Shown here piece by piece: positions 37,236 through 47,933 of a stretch of DNA of 64,000 nt. Numbering within the stretch: position 1 is the first letter of the stretch; every line of letters begins with the position of its first letter. Position numbers and translations under genes: made by a program. The notes under the pieces are model-generated. The model ran no database searches and had not been told where the DNA came from. It worked only from the letters and a program-made list of their open reading frames with translations. This DNA is from Limnanthes douglasii subsp. nivea (taxonomy: Eukaryota; Streptophyta; Magnoliopsida; Brassicales; Limnanthaceae): the NCBI GenBank assembly GCA_036936605.1, contig JAUPFV010000002.1, forward strand, positions 165,904,813 through 165,968,812. Direction: 5' to 3'.

Positions 37236-38150
37236 CCTAAAAAAATAAAAAAAAATTCCTAATATATCTTTGATCAGAAATTACCCTCACCAAGTTGCAC
37301 TTTTTTCCTTTGTCAAAATAGATATTTTTATCCTCAAGACAGGTTTTTCCAGCAAAGGTTTTTAACGAGGCATGAATAATTAAGTACGAACCAAGTTGGA
37401 GACGTCTCCGATAACAGTTGGGCTAGGAATATCAATATAACCAAGCGCTTAGACTTTTCAAAATCTAGCCGAGATGGCGGGCATAGTTTATTTGGCGTGA
37501 TCAACAATGCCTCAGCATAAAAGATAAATAAAAACAGAGCTACAAAAACTGACCAAATAAAACATACAAGCTCCATCAAATGCAAAGAAGAACAAGAAGA
37601 TTACATTATCTTGATATTATATGCGATCGTTATATAGTTTTAAAGTTTCGCTATACTCCAACTCAAGGACTATGGGGACTCTTGATACGGCTATATTTCA
37701 TATATAATATCCGGATAATAATAAAGCACAAAAAATTATATTTATATTTAATTGCATAAAATTTATTGCATATTACTAATAAAATATTATTCCGCATTTA
37801 TTACTTCAAACATGTAACGGACGAAGATAAATGTGAAGCTCATTTGTACTAGTATAAATGGCTTTCACTCTAATTGTAATCGGATGATTCTTTAAATACA
37901 TAAACATTTTATATTATCTTTCATTTCTCTCTCTTTTTTTCTCTCAGAACGATTGCGGTGTTTGATTAGGGTTTCAACCTTATCACTTTTATGTCTTCCA
38001 TTACATTTTTAGAATATTTCTTATAAATTCTTGATTTTGTTTTTTGTTCATTTGTTGCCTTAGGGAATGTATCATTTTCACAACATACGTCATATATGAT
38101 CTTCACTTTATCTTCAGTAATCTTTACCATTTAACCAGCTAACTCTATCG
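37236..38150. mobile_element. Retroelement 3' end: polypurine-like tract and LTR start
   Basis: A post-pol 'ggtttttaacgaggcatgaa' motif lies at about 37357. At 37663-37680 'caaggactatggggact' resembles a polypurine tract, followed at 37683 by 'tgatacggctatattt', a plausible LTR start. The LTR body would run to about 37980, where 'ctcagaacgattg' and 'gattagggtttcaacc' occur. Gag coding begins shortly after, at about 38200. LTR boundaries are approximate. Confidence 0.45.
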
Positions 38151-39260
38151 TTTGTTTGTCATGATGTCAGTTTTGCTAACTAAGGAGATCATTTCTCCAA
38201 ACGCGGGGATAAGAGATTATGAGAAGGAAAAACCGGGGCCAAGAAACGTTCCAAGAAACCATGGCAGCAGGTACAACCCCACGCTTCTAACAAGGTTAGG
38301 GATGACGAGGATGTGCAATACAATCAAGTGCTACCAAAATTGTCCATATACGTCCTCAGAGACCCTTCGTGGAGAAGATCCGCGAGGCCCAACTTCTCAG
38401 AAAATTTGACCATTTCATAATGGAAGCGTATGATGGTATATGGGATCCATAGAGGCATCTGGAGAAATTTCGCAAGATGATGATATTATTTAACCCTGAT
38501 GATGTTATGTTTAACCGAGCCTTATCTAAGGTAATGCAACATACGGTTTTAGTAGTCTGTATAAAGGGTCTATTTAAGATTTAACAGGGTTATATATAGC
38601 CTTCCGAGAAAGATTCATGGGCAACAATGAACTTCAACGTGAACGATAATCAATTATGGATTTCTACCAAAGAAAAAATGTGTCATTAAAAATTATGTTA
38701 AGCGTTTTGTCCACTTTATGAATGTTTTGCCAGATATAAAATAGAATATGGTTGTCACATCCCTCAAGAGAGGCCTCGGTCGATGAGGGGAGATTTACGC
38801 TGATTTATTCAAATTTCTGTCGAAATAGATGGGAGATTTACTAGCCCGAGCAGACCAGATCATTAGAGTATATGGCGCTAGAAAAGGAGATTCGCCAGAC
38901 AAACATGTTTTTTTATCTAAGAGGAGGACCATCTTACTGAAAAAGACGAATGATGGGCTTTGTCGGGATAACGCTCATCGGCCAACATACTATGAGAATT
39001 CATCCAGATGGTTCACTCCATTAACCGAGACCATTTTAGTTATTTATGATCGGTCGAAAGCAAGAACAAGATACCAGACCCCTCGAGCGATGAGAGCGCC
39101 TAGTTTTAAAAGATCGAACATACATTTTTGCTCATACCACGATGACCACGGTCACCCGACTGACAAATACTGGTAGATCAAAGAATAAATTCAAAGATTA
39201 ATAGATAACGATGAGCTTGACAAGTTTTTTAAGCAACAAGATCACCATCACCAGCCTTGA
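38150..39260 (+). pseudogene. Ty3/gypsy gag remnant
   Basis: At about 38390-38450 a decayed 'F...I......YDG..DP..HLE.FR' start is visible. At 38580-38760 come the equivalents of 'F....G.QQ', 'YVKRFVHFMNVLPD' and 'LKRGL'. The last part has MGDLLARADQIIRV (38829), the 'L..L...AQ.YI' block. Then HFCSYHDDHGHPTDKYW (39121-39171) is a Gag zinc-knuckle-like C-x3-H-x3-GH-x3-(C to Y) segment, followed by RLIDNDELDKFF. Several stops. It is cut on the right, where the Mutator-like element begins. Confidence 0.75.
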
Positions 39261-39500
39261 TAAAGACAGATTAATATTATGGTAAATAAGCTAAATATTG
39301 TAAATAGTAGGATTAATTTGATGTAATGAAATATAAATGACAAAACTCAAGCAAATATAAGAATTGAAGGGGTCAAATGTAATAACTAGTGAGTATACTT
39401 TTAGTTAGTAAATGAGTGGGGTTAAAGATCCACTTTTAGGGCGCAAATACGTAACTTAAAGACTTACTCATGTACTATTGTGCGACCAAGACAACATCTC

Positions 39501-39539
39501 GTCGCATGAGACGGGGTGTGCATTACCGTCTCATGCGAC
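39501..39539. repeat. Perfect 12-bp inverted repeat (left-end motif)
   Basis: gtcgcatgagac at 39501-39512 is followed after 15 bases by gtctcatgcgac at 39528-39539, its exact reverse complement, so a hairpin can form. A further 'gctgtctcaagcgacc' lies just right. It sits about 100 bp before the PMD gene start, a place where a transposase-binding site or promoter element could be. Confidence 0.85.
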
Positions 39540-39635
39540 AGACAGCTTAAGCTGTCTCAAGCGACCACCTACGTTTACAAAATATTTTTTTGTGTTGTCT
39601 CACTAATACATATTACTTTATGTTGTTTTTACAAG

Positions 39636-41605
39636 ATGGGGCGGACCAAGATGACAATCAAAAATCCGTTCGAAGGCACGCCTAGAGTTTCGCCCGAGCC
39701 CGAGCATGTAGAGGCAGGTCCCAGTGAGGGGCATACTCCTGGTACGCGGACAAAACGACGTCTTCGTCGTCATCGAAATGACGATGACATTCCTACTTTT
39801 GTCGGTAGCACAGGGGCATGTTCTTTTTCGTAGCCACCTGACCTTTCTTACGTTGACGATGCAGATGCACCGGAGGATATGGAGGGGGTGGAGCGGGGGG
39901 AGGCACCTGAGGCCTCACATTCACAATATGAGGACGATGCACCCCACGCACCCGAAGCGGCACCCCACGCATCCCACGCGCCCGAGGCTGAGCATCACGA
40001 GTTCTTGTCGGTGATGCCGCACGTCCCGACTCTCTATCCTGATTACACCCACCACGAGGCGTTCAGTGTATATCACGGAGATGCAAGTATTATACCTTTA
40101 TATTGATTGTTTTATCACTTTCTTACGTGTTTGATACATATGTTTATATTTATTATTTTATCACTTTCTTACGTGTTTGATCCATATTGCAGGATAGGGT
40201 CTCCCTACGATGCTTCGCTATGTACGACAGTCTCCGCACATGAGACTTCAAAAAGCAGAGTAGGGTACGGGCAAGGGTGATGATGACTACCATTTTTGGC
40301 CCGCTCGTTGATGCACTCTCCCGCTGGCATACCAACCTCCATTTGGTGAGGGCATTCCTTGAGCGATGACATGAGGAGACTTCTTCATTCCATTTCTCAT
40401 TCGGGGAGATGATAGTGACCTTGAACGATGTCTTCATCATCACTGGATTACCGGTTGTAGGTAGGTCTTTTGATGTGTTACCTTTTGACTCGAAGGTTGA
40501 GCGGATTAGTACTTATGCTGGCATGCAAGGCGTACGACCAGCTGAGTTGAGTAAAAATCTTAGGAATGCTAGTAGTGTGAACCTTGGGTGGCTGCACTCT
40601 ACATTTACGAGTGATAGGTATAGTGATAGTAGGATCATAGATGATAGGGTAGATCATGCCACTCGTGCCTACATACTGTATTTGTTAGGTACCACCATCT
40701 TTGCCAATAAAACCGGCAACAGTATTCCTTTAGATTACCTCCAGTTCGTGAACCAATACCAAGATATGCATAGGTTCAACTGGGTCAGTTGGTTTTAGCA
40801 CAGTTGTACCACTCCCTTATTCGGGGATCTCTGCATGGTACGGGAGGCATTTGCAGGTTTATAGGAATGCTCGAATCGTGGATATTTGCCCATTTCGTTC
40901 AGCTCCGGGCTCCAATGTTTTGCGATTATGACATATCTATGTCCCATATGTGCCGACATGCGCTGCAGAAGATTGGCGTTTCTCATGATGTGCGCAGGTA
41001 GATGAGACATGCACTTTCGACGTGCACGGAGTCAGATGTAAGTCATATTTGTTCATTTTAATTTTAAGTATTTTTACTAATATAAATGGCTAAATTGTTC
41101 ATTTATTTATTTACAGGTCATGTTCCTTCCCTTCATACACTTACGGGACCATTATCCGTTCCAGCCGGTTACTTGGGTTGAGTTGACGCTTAAGCCATTC
41201 GACGTGATTGTGTCGTATTACCGTGATCGTGTCACTCGACAAATGGGCTTTGTACAACTGATTCCTGAGGATACGTTGTAGAAGATGGTTTGTAGATACG
41301 TTTGGGACGCTCACTTGTGGAGGGATTGGGAGTACCATGTGTACACTCCTGATGGCACGTTGTACCGTGGTAGAGAGAGTGCTGACTTGATGTACTACGT
41401 TCGGGTGAAGAGGAAGTTGTGGTACATCGTTAGTAGCTCTGCTGCAGCTGGAGGTCCTCGGTTGGAGTCGCACGGTGCTGCTGACTACGCAGGATACGAG
41501 CATATTGCTCGGTTTGCTCCATCGATACCGATGTTGGAGTACGAGGATCTGGTAGAGACCACCCTTCACATGTGCAGGATCGCTGAGAGGTATAAACGTC
41601 ACTGA
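39636..41605 (+). pseudogene. Plant mobile domain (PMD, MAIN-like) gene, broken
   Basis: PMD proteins occur in plant transposons and in host MAIN/MAIL proteins needed for silencing and meristem upkeep; their biochemistry is unclear. Exon 1 (39636-40082) starts MGRTKMTIKNPFEG and has an Ala/Pro/His-rich part (HAPEAAPHASHAPEAEHHE). Exon 2 (40193-41037) holds the domain: TIFGPLVDALSRWHTNLHL, SFHFSFGEMIVTLNDVFIIT, GLPVVGRSFDV, VDHATRAYILYLLGTTIF and, after a frame change near 40786, IGMLESWIFAHF. Exon 3 (41117-41605) has FLPFIHLRDHYPFQPVTWVE and ends RYKRH-stop. The first intron reads in frame only with a GC donor (gcaagt at 40083). Breaks are TAG 39831, TGA near 40241 and 40368, TAG near 41279 and the one frameshift. 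All four stops can be explained by single C-to-T or G-to-A changes. Confidence 0.75.
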
Positions 41606-41859
41606 TTACTACTCGCAGCATACTTTTGTCAGACTTTTCAAAGTTATCACTATATTTTGTAACCGGTTTATTTTATGACTGCTTTTATTTATTGTATGGT
41701 TGATTTCAATTTATCAATTTTATGGGTTCGATTCTAACTCAATTTTATCCGTTTATATTTTAGAATGTAATTCCATAGTAATCTGAAAAGACTCAAATCT
41801 ACTCAATCTGAAAGCACTGGTTTTGTTGTTCGAACATAAGTAACATAAGGTCAACATAA

Positions 41860-42005
41860 AATGAAACACAATATCATACATAAACTAGAGCACACATTCA
41901 AACACAAATTCAAACACACACTCAAACACAAACTGAAACTCACAATCAAACTAAAACTGAAACACACACTCATACTTAAACTGAAGCACACACTCATACT
42001 TATCT
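41860..42005. repeat. Low-complexity CA/CT-rich repeat
   Basis: Repeats of 'cacacactcaaacacaaact' and 'aaactgaagcacacactcat' themes run for about 145 bp just downstream of the PMD gene. The open frame across it (His/Lys/Leu/Thr only) is a product of composition and not a gene. Confidence 0.7.
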
Positions 42006-42019
42006 ATCAGGCTAGTTCC

Positions 42020-42411
42020 ATTTCATCAACCTCCTTCCTTTGCATCCTGGTAGTCACGCATTTCCTCTAGCCGGATGTCAATAATGTCAGCGCGGATCGA
42101 ATCCAGTTGGTCCTCTATTATAGAATTCGTGACTTAACAGTTGAACCGGTTACACGCAACACGACGTTCCAATTCGGTGAGGCCAGAAACTCGATGTTGA
42201 CGGAATGTGACTAGGACCGACCACCTAGCCTCACTTCATCAACACGCCTTGAAATTCTATGCGGCTGAACACCATCTCTTCCGTACAAGAAGTACATCTG
42301 GCATACCAATACCTCGCAATACCTTTTACCCCTCTCTGGAATGTTCATGTTACCAGCTTCAACTGATGGCCTCATCAAATATTGATCTTCCAACTCAGTC
42401 CATGGACACAT
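42020..42411 (-). pseudogene. Small unknown ORF within the MULE, minus strand
   Basis: The 5' part (42411-42214) is open from MCPWTELEDQYLMRPSVEAG to VDEVRLGG. A frame change then leads to SVLVTFRQHRVSGLTELERR. After one more stop, IIEDQLDSIRADIIDIRLEE and MRDYQDAKEGG end at about 42029. The last part is a likely amphipathic helix or coiled coil. It is GC-richer than its surroundings, like the other genes of the element. Not recognised; it may be an accessory protein of this MULE family. Confidence 0.35.
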
Positions 42412-42539
42412 TTTTTTGCTTAATTTATCAACTAATTTACACTTTAATGTGAATTCAATATCTATTTATAGACAGTTTCGTTGCAGATAACGTAATCCAG
42501 TTATACGAATGAAAACGTGACACATGTAAAATCAGAAAT

Positions 42540-42740
42540 TAAAAACTCCCGCTCATTCTCATAAATAAAAAACTCCCGCTCGTTCTCAAAAATCAAAAAC
42601 TCTCGCTCGTTCTCAAAAATCAAAAACTCATGCTCGTTCTCAAAAATAAAAAACTCCCGCTCATTCTCAAAAGTAAAAAACTCCCGCTCGTTCTCAAAAA
42701 TAAAAAACTCCCGCTCATTCTCAAAAATAAAAAACTCCCT
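42540..42740. repeat. 27-bp minisatellite, about 7.5 units
   Basis: The unit is 'aaaaactcccgctcgttctc' plus 'aaaaata', with single-base variants (tctcgctcg, tcatgctcg, ctcattctc). It lies upstream of the small + strand ORF at 42846 and so may include or overlap its promoter. A TATA-like 'ccctatataaaagg' follows at 42779. Confidence 0.9.
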
Positions 42741-42845
42741 CCAAACTTCACTTTATAGAAAACTTCCGCCCTAAAAAACCCTATATAAAAGGACTCAAAA
42801 CCTTTAACATTCAGAAACACTAACTAAACATAAACAGTTTAACAA

Positions 42846-43223
42846 ATGGAGTTTACTCCTCAAGAAGGCTACCATTTGCTTGAGGCGGTGAAAATTGCCC
42901 GCCGAGAGATGGGGGAAGATACTAACGATGCGCTTTTTGAGCGAGTCCTTTGTAAGATGTACTACGACTACGGCCGTTTAGGAACTGTAGGTCTATTCGT
43001 GCGCAACTGTGGATAAATCAAGCAGAGGTACCTTTTTTGTAAACTGATGGATCGTTTGTTGTTTTTACCATATAAAATTAAGCAAAAAGTGGCCACCGTC
43101 TGGAACTTGAAGGTGGTAGACTACATCACTAGGGATATGGTAGCGTATCTTCAAGATAGGATTACAGAAAGGGATGAGGGGGTTGATTCTGACGACAACT
43201 TGGGATATGACTTTGACGATTGA
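42846..43223 (+). pseudogene. Small unknown ORF within the MULE, plus strand
   Basis: A frame of 125 codons runs from ATG 42846 to TGA 43221, interrupted once by TAA after LFVRNCG (43014). It begins MEFTPQEGYHLLEAVKIARR and has YYDYGRLGTVG. After the stop come MDRLLFLPYKIKQKVATVWN and VVDYITRDMVAYLQD, and it ends in the acidic tail VDSDDNLGYDFDD. Upstream, 'ccctatataaaagg' (about 42778) sits 65 bp before the ATG, a good TATA box. One stop in otherwise clean coding sequence suggests a recently lost gene. The protein family is unknown to me. Confidence 0.45.
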
Positions 43224-43431
43224 GCATTTTGGTTGTTAGCATGTCGTGGTTTAATTATTTTCTTATGTTTGTTTAAGTTAAGGTGTTAACTTGTTGTTTT
43301 CGTCTTTATGTATTTCATTCAAGTGTATTGGTTGGTGTATTGTCAAACTCTAAATTTAAAATTTCCTCTTTTTAATACTATTTTACTCCAACAATTGTAT
43401 AAACCACGTTCTTTAGACCGTAATATATTAG

Positions 43432-43836
43432 GCTTTGGGTCGCTGAGACAGGCCCCAAAGTCCGCCGCATTTTGGCCATGCGATATAAGCCATATATCTG
43501 AAAAACAGAGCCAAAAATTTGTCTTTGGGTCGCATGAGACAGGCCCCAAAGACCGTCGTATTTTGGGCGTTCGATTTTAGCCATCTGTCTGAAAAATAGG
43601 GCCAAAATTTTGGCCTTGCGTCGCATGAGATAGTCCCCAAAGTCCGTCGTATTTTGGGCGTGCGATTTTAGCCCTCTGTCTGAAAAACAGGGCCAAAATT
43701 TTGGCCTTGCATTGCATGAGACAGGCCCCAAAGTCCGTCGCATTTTGGGTGTGCGAATTTAGCCCTCTTTCTGAAAAACATGGCCAAAATTTTGGCTTCG
43801 AGTCGCATGAGATAGGCCCCAAAGTCCGTCGCATGC
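43432..43836. repeat. 91-bp tandem array, about 4.4 units
   Basis: Each unit holds 'gtcgcatgagacaggcccca', 'aagtccgtcg', 'attttgggcgtgcgatttta', 'gccctctgtctgaaaaacag' and 'ggccaaaattttgg'. The first unit has a one-base deletion (gtcgctgagac). Several frames stay open across it for this reason and are not genes. The array lies between the 3' ends of the small + strand ORF and the minus-strand transposase. It shares its core motif with the ends of the element. Confidence 0.9.
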
Positions 43837-43999
43837 AACGTGTGTTATATTTTATCGTGTCGACTCTTTAAATGAAACAAATGCTAGCATAGGATTCTAT
43901 TTGAACTAAAAACTAACATCATAAAAAATTACATAAACTCTAATACAAAATCACATCAAGCGTTATGCAAAATAACTTAAAATGTTGTACAAAAGCATT

Positions 44000-46793
44000 T
44001 CAAACGTCGTCTCTAGTCAAATCCGCTACATGTGGTTTTCCGTTCAAGTTGATTTTCCTAGCGGGCATTATTTGTGTAAATTTGTTGAATCGACGGTAGT
44101 AGGGATGCGCCCATTGATTCGCTTCTTCGGTTGCGTAAGCGGCCCGACAAGGGTATAATAGAGGCAACGGTCCATCAGGTGGAGTAGTAATCTACAAGAA
44201 AAAAGAATAAATGAATGCATTAGTAATGATAGCGTAAGAAATTTGGATTGAAAATGAAATATACTTACATTAACAAAGTGACATCCATGTATGAAAGCTA
44301 TCCCAACTTCTATGATTGTTGAATTGTTGATAGGTGGCCTTCCACGGATTGGTAGATACGTTAACGAGGCTGCTTGCGATACATGGTATACCATGCATTG
44401 ATACCTTGTCGCGATGACTAGTCCAATATCCAGAAATGTCATCCAATAGTGGCTATTAGGGTTAGGCTTGAAGTAATCTAACTTATGTACCAAATCGCCA
44501 AACACCTTCGGTGAACCATATACATCCAACCAACATGCACAGTTGTCTCGTAACTCTTTCAACAACTCGCGTCTAACATCCTCCCATCTATCTTCGTTGT
44601 TGTATATTGAATGCACTACGGAACGATATCCGCATTGTCCGTCCGGAAGAACGTCAACTGACTTTAAAATGTAAGTGTGTAGAAAGGTCGGGATGCAATT
44701 CAGATATAATGTTAACTTCCCATCCTTAACAATTTTCTTAGGCCTTCCAACTTTCTTTTTTGCTAATGGAGGTTTGAGTGGTACGATGGGAACCACGTTG
44801 GATACGGCCGTGCTCCCTAACGTGTTAACGGGTGTACTACCTACCGAGTTAGCCGGAGTACTAGCACTAGCGGTTTGTTCAATGGGATATTCCCACGAAC
44901 TAGGGTTCCGTTTAGTCGATTTATCAATGCCTTCCTTTGGCCTACCCGTAGCTCTAACCGTTTCTTTAGGATCTTGAATATGAGTTGTCTCGGGCCTCAA
45001 TATTTGCATTACCCTATTGATAATGTGGTCTTGTTGGTCGGGCCGAAAACTACGAATGAAGTTGTCAATTACGGAAAGTTTTTTTTGCAATTCTTCTTCA
45101 CGAGAGCTAATCCACATCTTCTAAAGGGATGCACCTACCATCTCTAGATATAAACGCAATTTCACATGCACAAGGTAAACCATGCATTTTCCTAAGGAAA
45201 CAACCTCCACATGCTACCCGATCTACTCCTATATTTCTAGCACCTATAATAGCAAACATCAATATCTTTAGACCCGCATATGACACATGACCTTTAAGAT
45301 TTTGGGTCAAAACACCATCAAAACCGGGAATTGTTCTAAACTTACTTCGCTCGAATGATTCAACGATCCCCGCATGCTGCTTCGTTAATAAGTTGTGAAT
45401 TTTTTCCCAAAATAGCTCAAAGTTGCATTGATTCGTCCCAAGCTATTTTTTAGGGACGAGTGAGCACCCTCCGCCCTACATAGTACAAGTAAAAAATTAT
45501 TAACTTCTTTGAGAATAGATAAAACAACTAAACAAAAAATTGGATAAAAGGACAAACCTATTTGTAGTTGTTTGGCTATAATGCTTAATATTGTTCGTTC
45601 GGTACGCAAGGAACTTGTCACCATATTTCGTTATCCACGAGTCCATAACGTACGCAAAACACTCCGATTGAGATGCGAACATCTCCTTCAGTGTATCTAG
45701 ATTCTTTTGGTAACTCTTAACCGTGTTCGCCCCCGCAACGTAGCCATAAAACTCAACAAATTGTTTCGCTACCGCATCATCGTGCAATATCTTCCGAACC
45801 GTCCCAAGAATGTTCTTACTAATGTGCCACGTGCATAACAAATCGTGTGTGTCCTGAAAAATATTGTCGATCGCTCGCATGAGAGCTAACTCTCGATCGA
45901 TAACAATAACGGATGGAAATGCGCACACATTACCTATTATCAATCCACGAAGAGTTTCCAAAGCCCATACGTAGTTTCCAATCTTCTCTTCGCTAAAAAA
46001 TACGTACGTAACGGTAAATGTAATAGAAGTCGACGTTAAACCGACAATCTCTAATAACGACATCTTACACCTAGTCGTCTTGTATGTACAATCCATGAAT
46101 AGCACTTTCTAGAATGGACGTAATAAGTCTATGCTAGTAGGATGTACGAAAATAGGGTTCATGATTATGACTACCGTTTATCACCTCCAAACGCCATTTC
46201 ATGGCCAGTAAGTCGATCGGATGAACTTTTAGCGCAAACGGACAATTACATTTCTTCGTCGATGTCTTCCGCTTTCTTAACGTTTCCGGTTTTGCTTTTG
46301 ATACGAATACACCGTATCGCTCGCAAACGTACTCTAACCTAGGAGTCCTTCCCCATTTCCCGCTATCGTACAGCTTCGTAATTGTGACAAACTTGATCTT
46401 CTTCGATTCAATGTCCACAAAAGCATCCAATTCGTCTTTAGTAAATAACCTATCCGTTTTGAATATTCTAGTGTAGTCGGCATCCATAAATAGAGGCTGG
46501 GCAGGTTCCTCATACAAAATATCTAATTGGAAACTATAAGTTTCTATAACAGTTCAGTCGCACGAGACATGTCTTCAGTGCTGTCGCACGAGACATGCTT
46601 CTATCCTCGTCTCATGCGACAGCTACAATTATTTAGTCGCACGTTCGTGCGATGACGAAGTTGTTCGTCGCACGATGTTCGTTCGACCCGCCCAAAAATA
46701 AAAAACTGGGTTTTAGCTTCTTACCTCCATGCGGTAAGCTTCCTCCTCGTCTAGTAAGTCTTCCAGAGAGACGCCCATTTCATCATTGTCCAT
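44000..46793 (-). pseudogene. FAR1-type/MULE transposase fused to an OTU protease domain, broken
   Basis: Read leftward. A first short exon (46793-46725) codes MDNDEMGVSLEDLLDEEEAY. Exon 2 from 46533 has the FAR1-like DNA-binding part (CNCPFALKVHP, NGSHNHEPY). An internal deletion near 46134 then joins this to the DDE core: LFMDCTYKTTRCK (first D), VIVIDRELALMRAI (second D) and LLCTWHISKNILG (the C..H motif). After an intron (about 45555-45480) come GAHSSLKNSLG and a SWIM-like finger, CGGCFLRKMHGLPCACE. Then follow an AT-hook-like KKKVGRPKKIVK, and an OTU domain with DGQCGYRSVVHSIY (44643-44602; D and C of the dyad motif) and the His in GCHFVNV (44278). A last exon (44191-44000) ends LTRDDV-stop. 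Stops (TAG near 46087) and frameshifts near 45430 and 45112 inactivate it. Confidence 0.8.
46558..46690. repeat. Right-end motif cluster (gtcgcacgagac / gtctcatgcgac)
   Basis: gtcgcacgagac occurs at 46558-46569 and 46583-46594, and gtctcatgcgac, in reverse orientation, at 46609-46620. Further 'gtcgcacg', 'gtgcgatgac' and 'gtcgcacgat' pieces run to about 46675. The cluster lies inside the first intron of the transposase gene and mirrors the left-end inverted repeat at 39501. Confidence 0.8.
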
Positions 46794-46800
46794 AGATACT

Positions 46801-47814
46801 CCAATTCAAGATTTTTTGTGGTGGATTTTATGGGTTTGGGTAAAAAAAGCTAACTTTTTGGGTTTAATGGGTTTAGAGTAGTAGATGTTGGTAGAAAGCT
46901 TGTGGATTTAGGGTAATAACAGATAGATTTCTGAGTTTCGGTTGATTTTGAGAGTAAATGACATGAATATAGTAATCTAGAGAGAGAAAGGGCAATTTTG
47001 AAATTTCAACTTTCACTTTGAAAAAAGAAAAGGATAAAGTGATAAATCTATCAAATTGTGTCTTATTTCTAGCATGCCCCATACCAAAAACTACCGTATG
47101 TAATCATTTTCAATTTTCTATTTAAAATCATAATCCAATTCGAATTTATAATCTTTTTTTTAATTAAACATAAATTACTATAAATTTTAGACTTTTACAT
47201 TTTTAAGAATAAGATTTTAAGATTTCTTTTAAATGGTTGCTTATGAATACGTAGTTCTTCTTGAAATTTTTGATTTTCTTCGTGAAATTTTGATTTTTTT
47301 TATAAAAAATAATAATTAGGATTTGATTTTTAGTCTATGATAAAAATAATAGAAATGTCTATTTTGAAAAAATTAGTTTCAAATAATTCGTTTTCCAAAC
47401 GGATCGAAATGAAAGTATGAAAAGAATTCAATCGACAGACATTTAAATCCATGGCTAATAATAACCAAAGATATAAACAATATTTCTACTTTGAAAATAC
47501 ATTAATGGTCAGAATCTTTTACCATATACATAAATACTAGTTTTTGATTTCTTTTACCAGAATGATACACATTCCTATCATATATTATTTCTCAAATATA
47601 TGATATATTGAATTTATTTTTCGGTCGGAATGGTCCACCAAGCACTTAAATCTAGAAACTAGAGTTTTAAATTAACAAAAAGCCGATAAATTTGATTTTG
47701 AGTTGAATATTTCGTATGCCTCAGGCTGCCTGGTGGCAGGCCGGGCCTGATCCGACCTTTAATAGGCTGCGTGGCTAAAATCCCTTACATAGCGAAATGC
47801 CTGTAGCGCATTCA
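46801..47814. other. AT-rich intergenic stretch
   Basis: It separates the transposase 5' end from the CTF18 promoter. The sequence is AT-rich; the frame at 46873-47082 shows no motif. It may contain the right boundary of the MULE (a candidate GGGG-type end is 'gcatgcccc' at 47072-47080) and upstream control sequence of CTF18. Confidence 0.45.
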
Positions 47815-47828
47815 TTTTCCCGCCAAAA
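47815..47828 (+). promoter_or_regulatory. E2F-type site upstream of CTF18
   Basis: ttttcccgccaaaa matches the E2F/DP consensus TTTSSCGC in both directions and lies about 106 bp before the CTF18 start codon. Replication and cohesion genes of plants are typically S-phase genes driven by E2F. Binding here is inferred from the sequence alone. Confidence 0.65.
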
Positions 47829-47933
47829 TCACCATCGGGCACTATAAGCTCAATTTCTAATCTCTCTTCAGTCGGTCACGCACTCAGTTTCACTCACCGA
47901 TAAGATACAGATCAGACCTAGCTCCCACCGGCC

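Larger units (their letters stand above)
39380..46800. mobile_element. Composite Mutator-like element (PMD gene plus OTU transposase)
   Basis: Between gypsy gag debris and the CTF18 promoter region lies a block of visibly higher GC content. It holds, in order, a PMD gene (+), two small ORFs, tandem arrays, and a convergent FAR1/MULE transposase with an OTU domain (-). The same 12-bp motif, gtcgcatgagac or a one-base variant, occurs near the left end (39501-39539), in the central 91-bp array and near the right end (46558-46620). This supports a single unit. Long terminal inverted repeats and a 9-bp target duplication were not found, so the ends are approximate; it may be a non-TIR MULE. All genes in it carry stops or frameshifts. 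Confidence 0.6.

Noticed and set aside
41141..41602. 153-codon minus-strand frame opposite the PMD gene
   Set aside because: It is the complement of PMD exon 3, whose + strand translation is the conserved one.
43343..43834. Several open frames on both strands, 68-121 codons
   Set aside because: They arise from the 91-bp tandem array; the same peptides recur shifted by the unit length.
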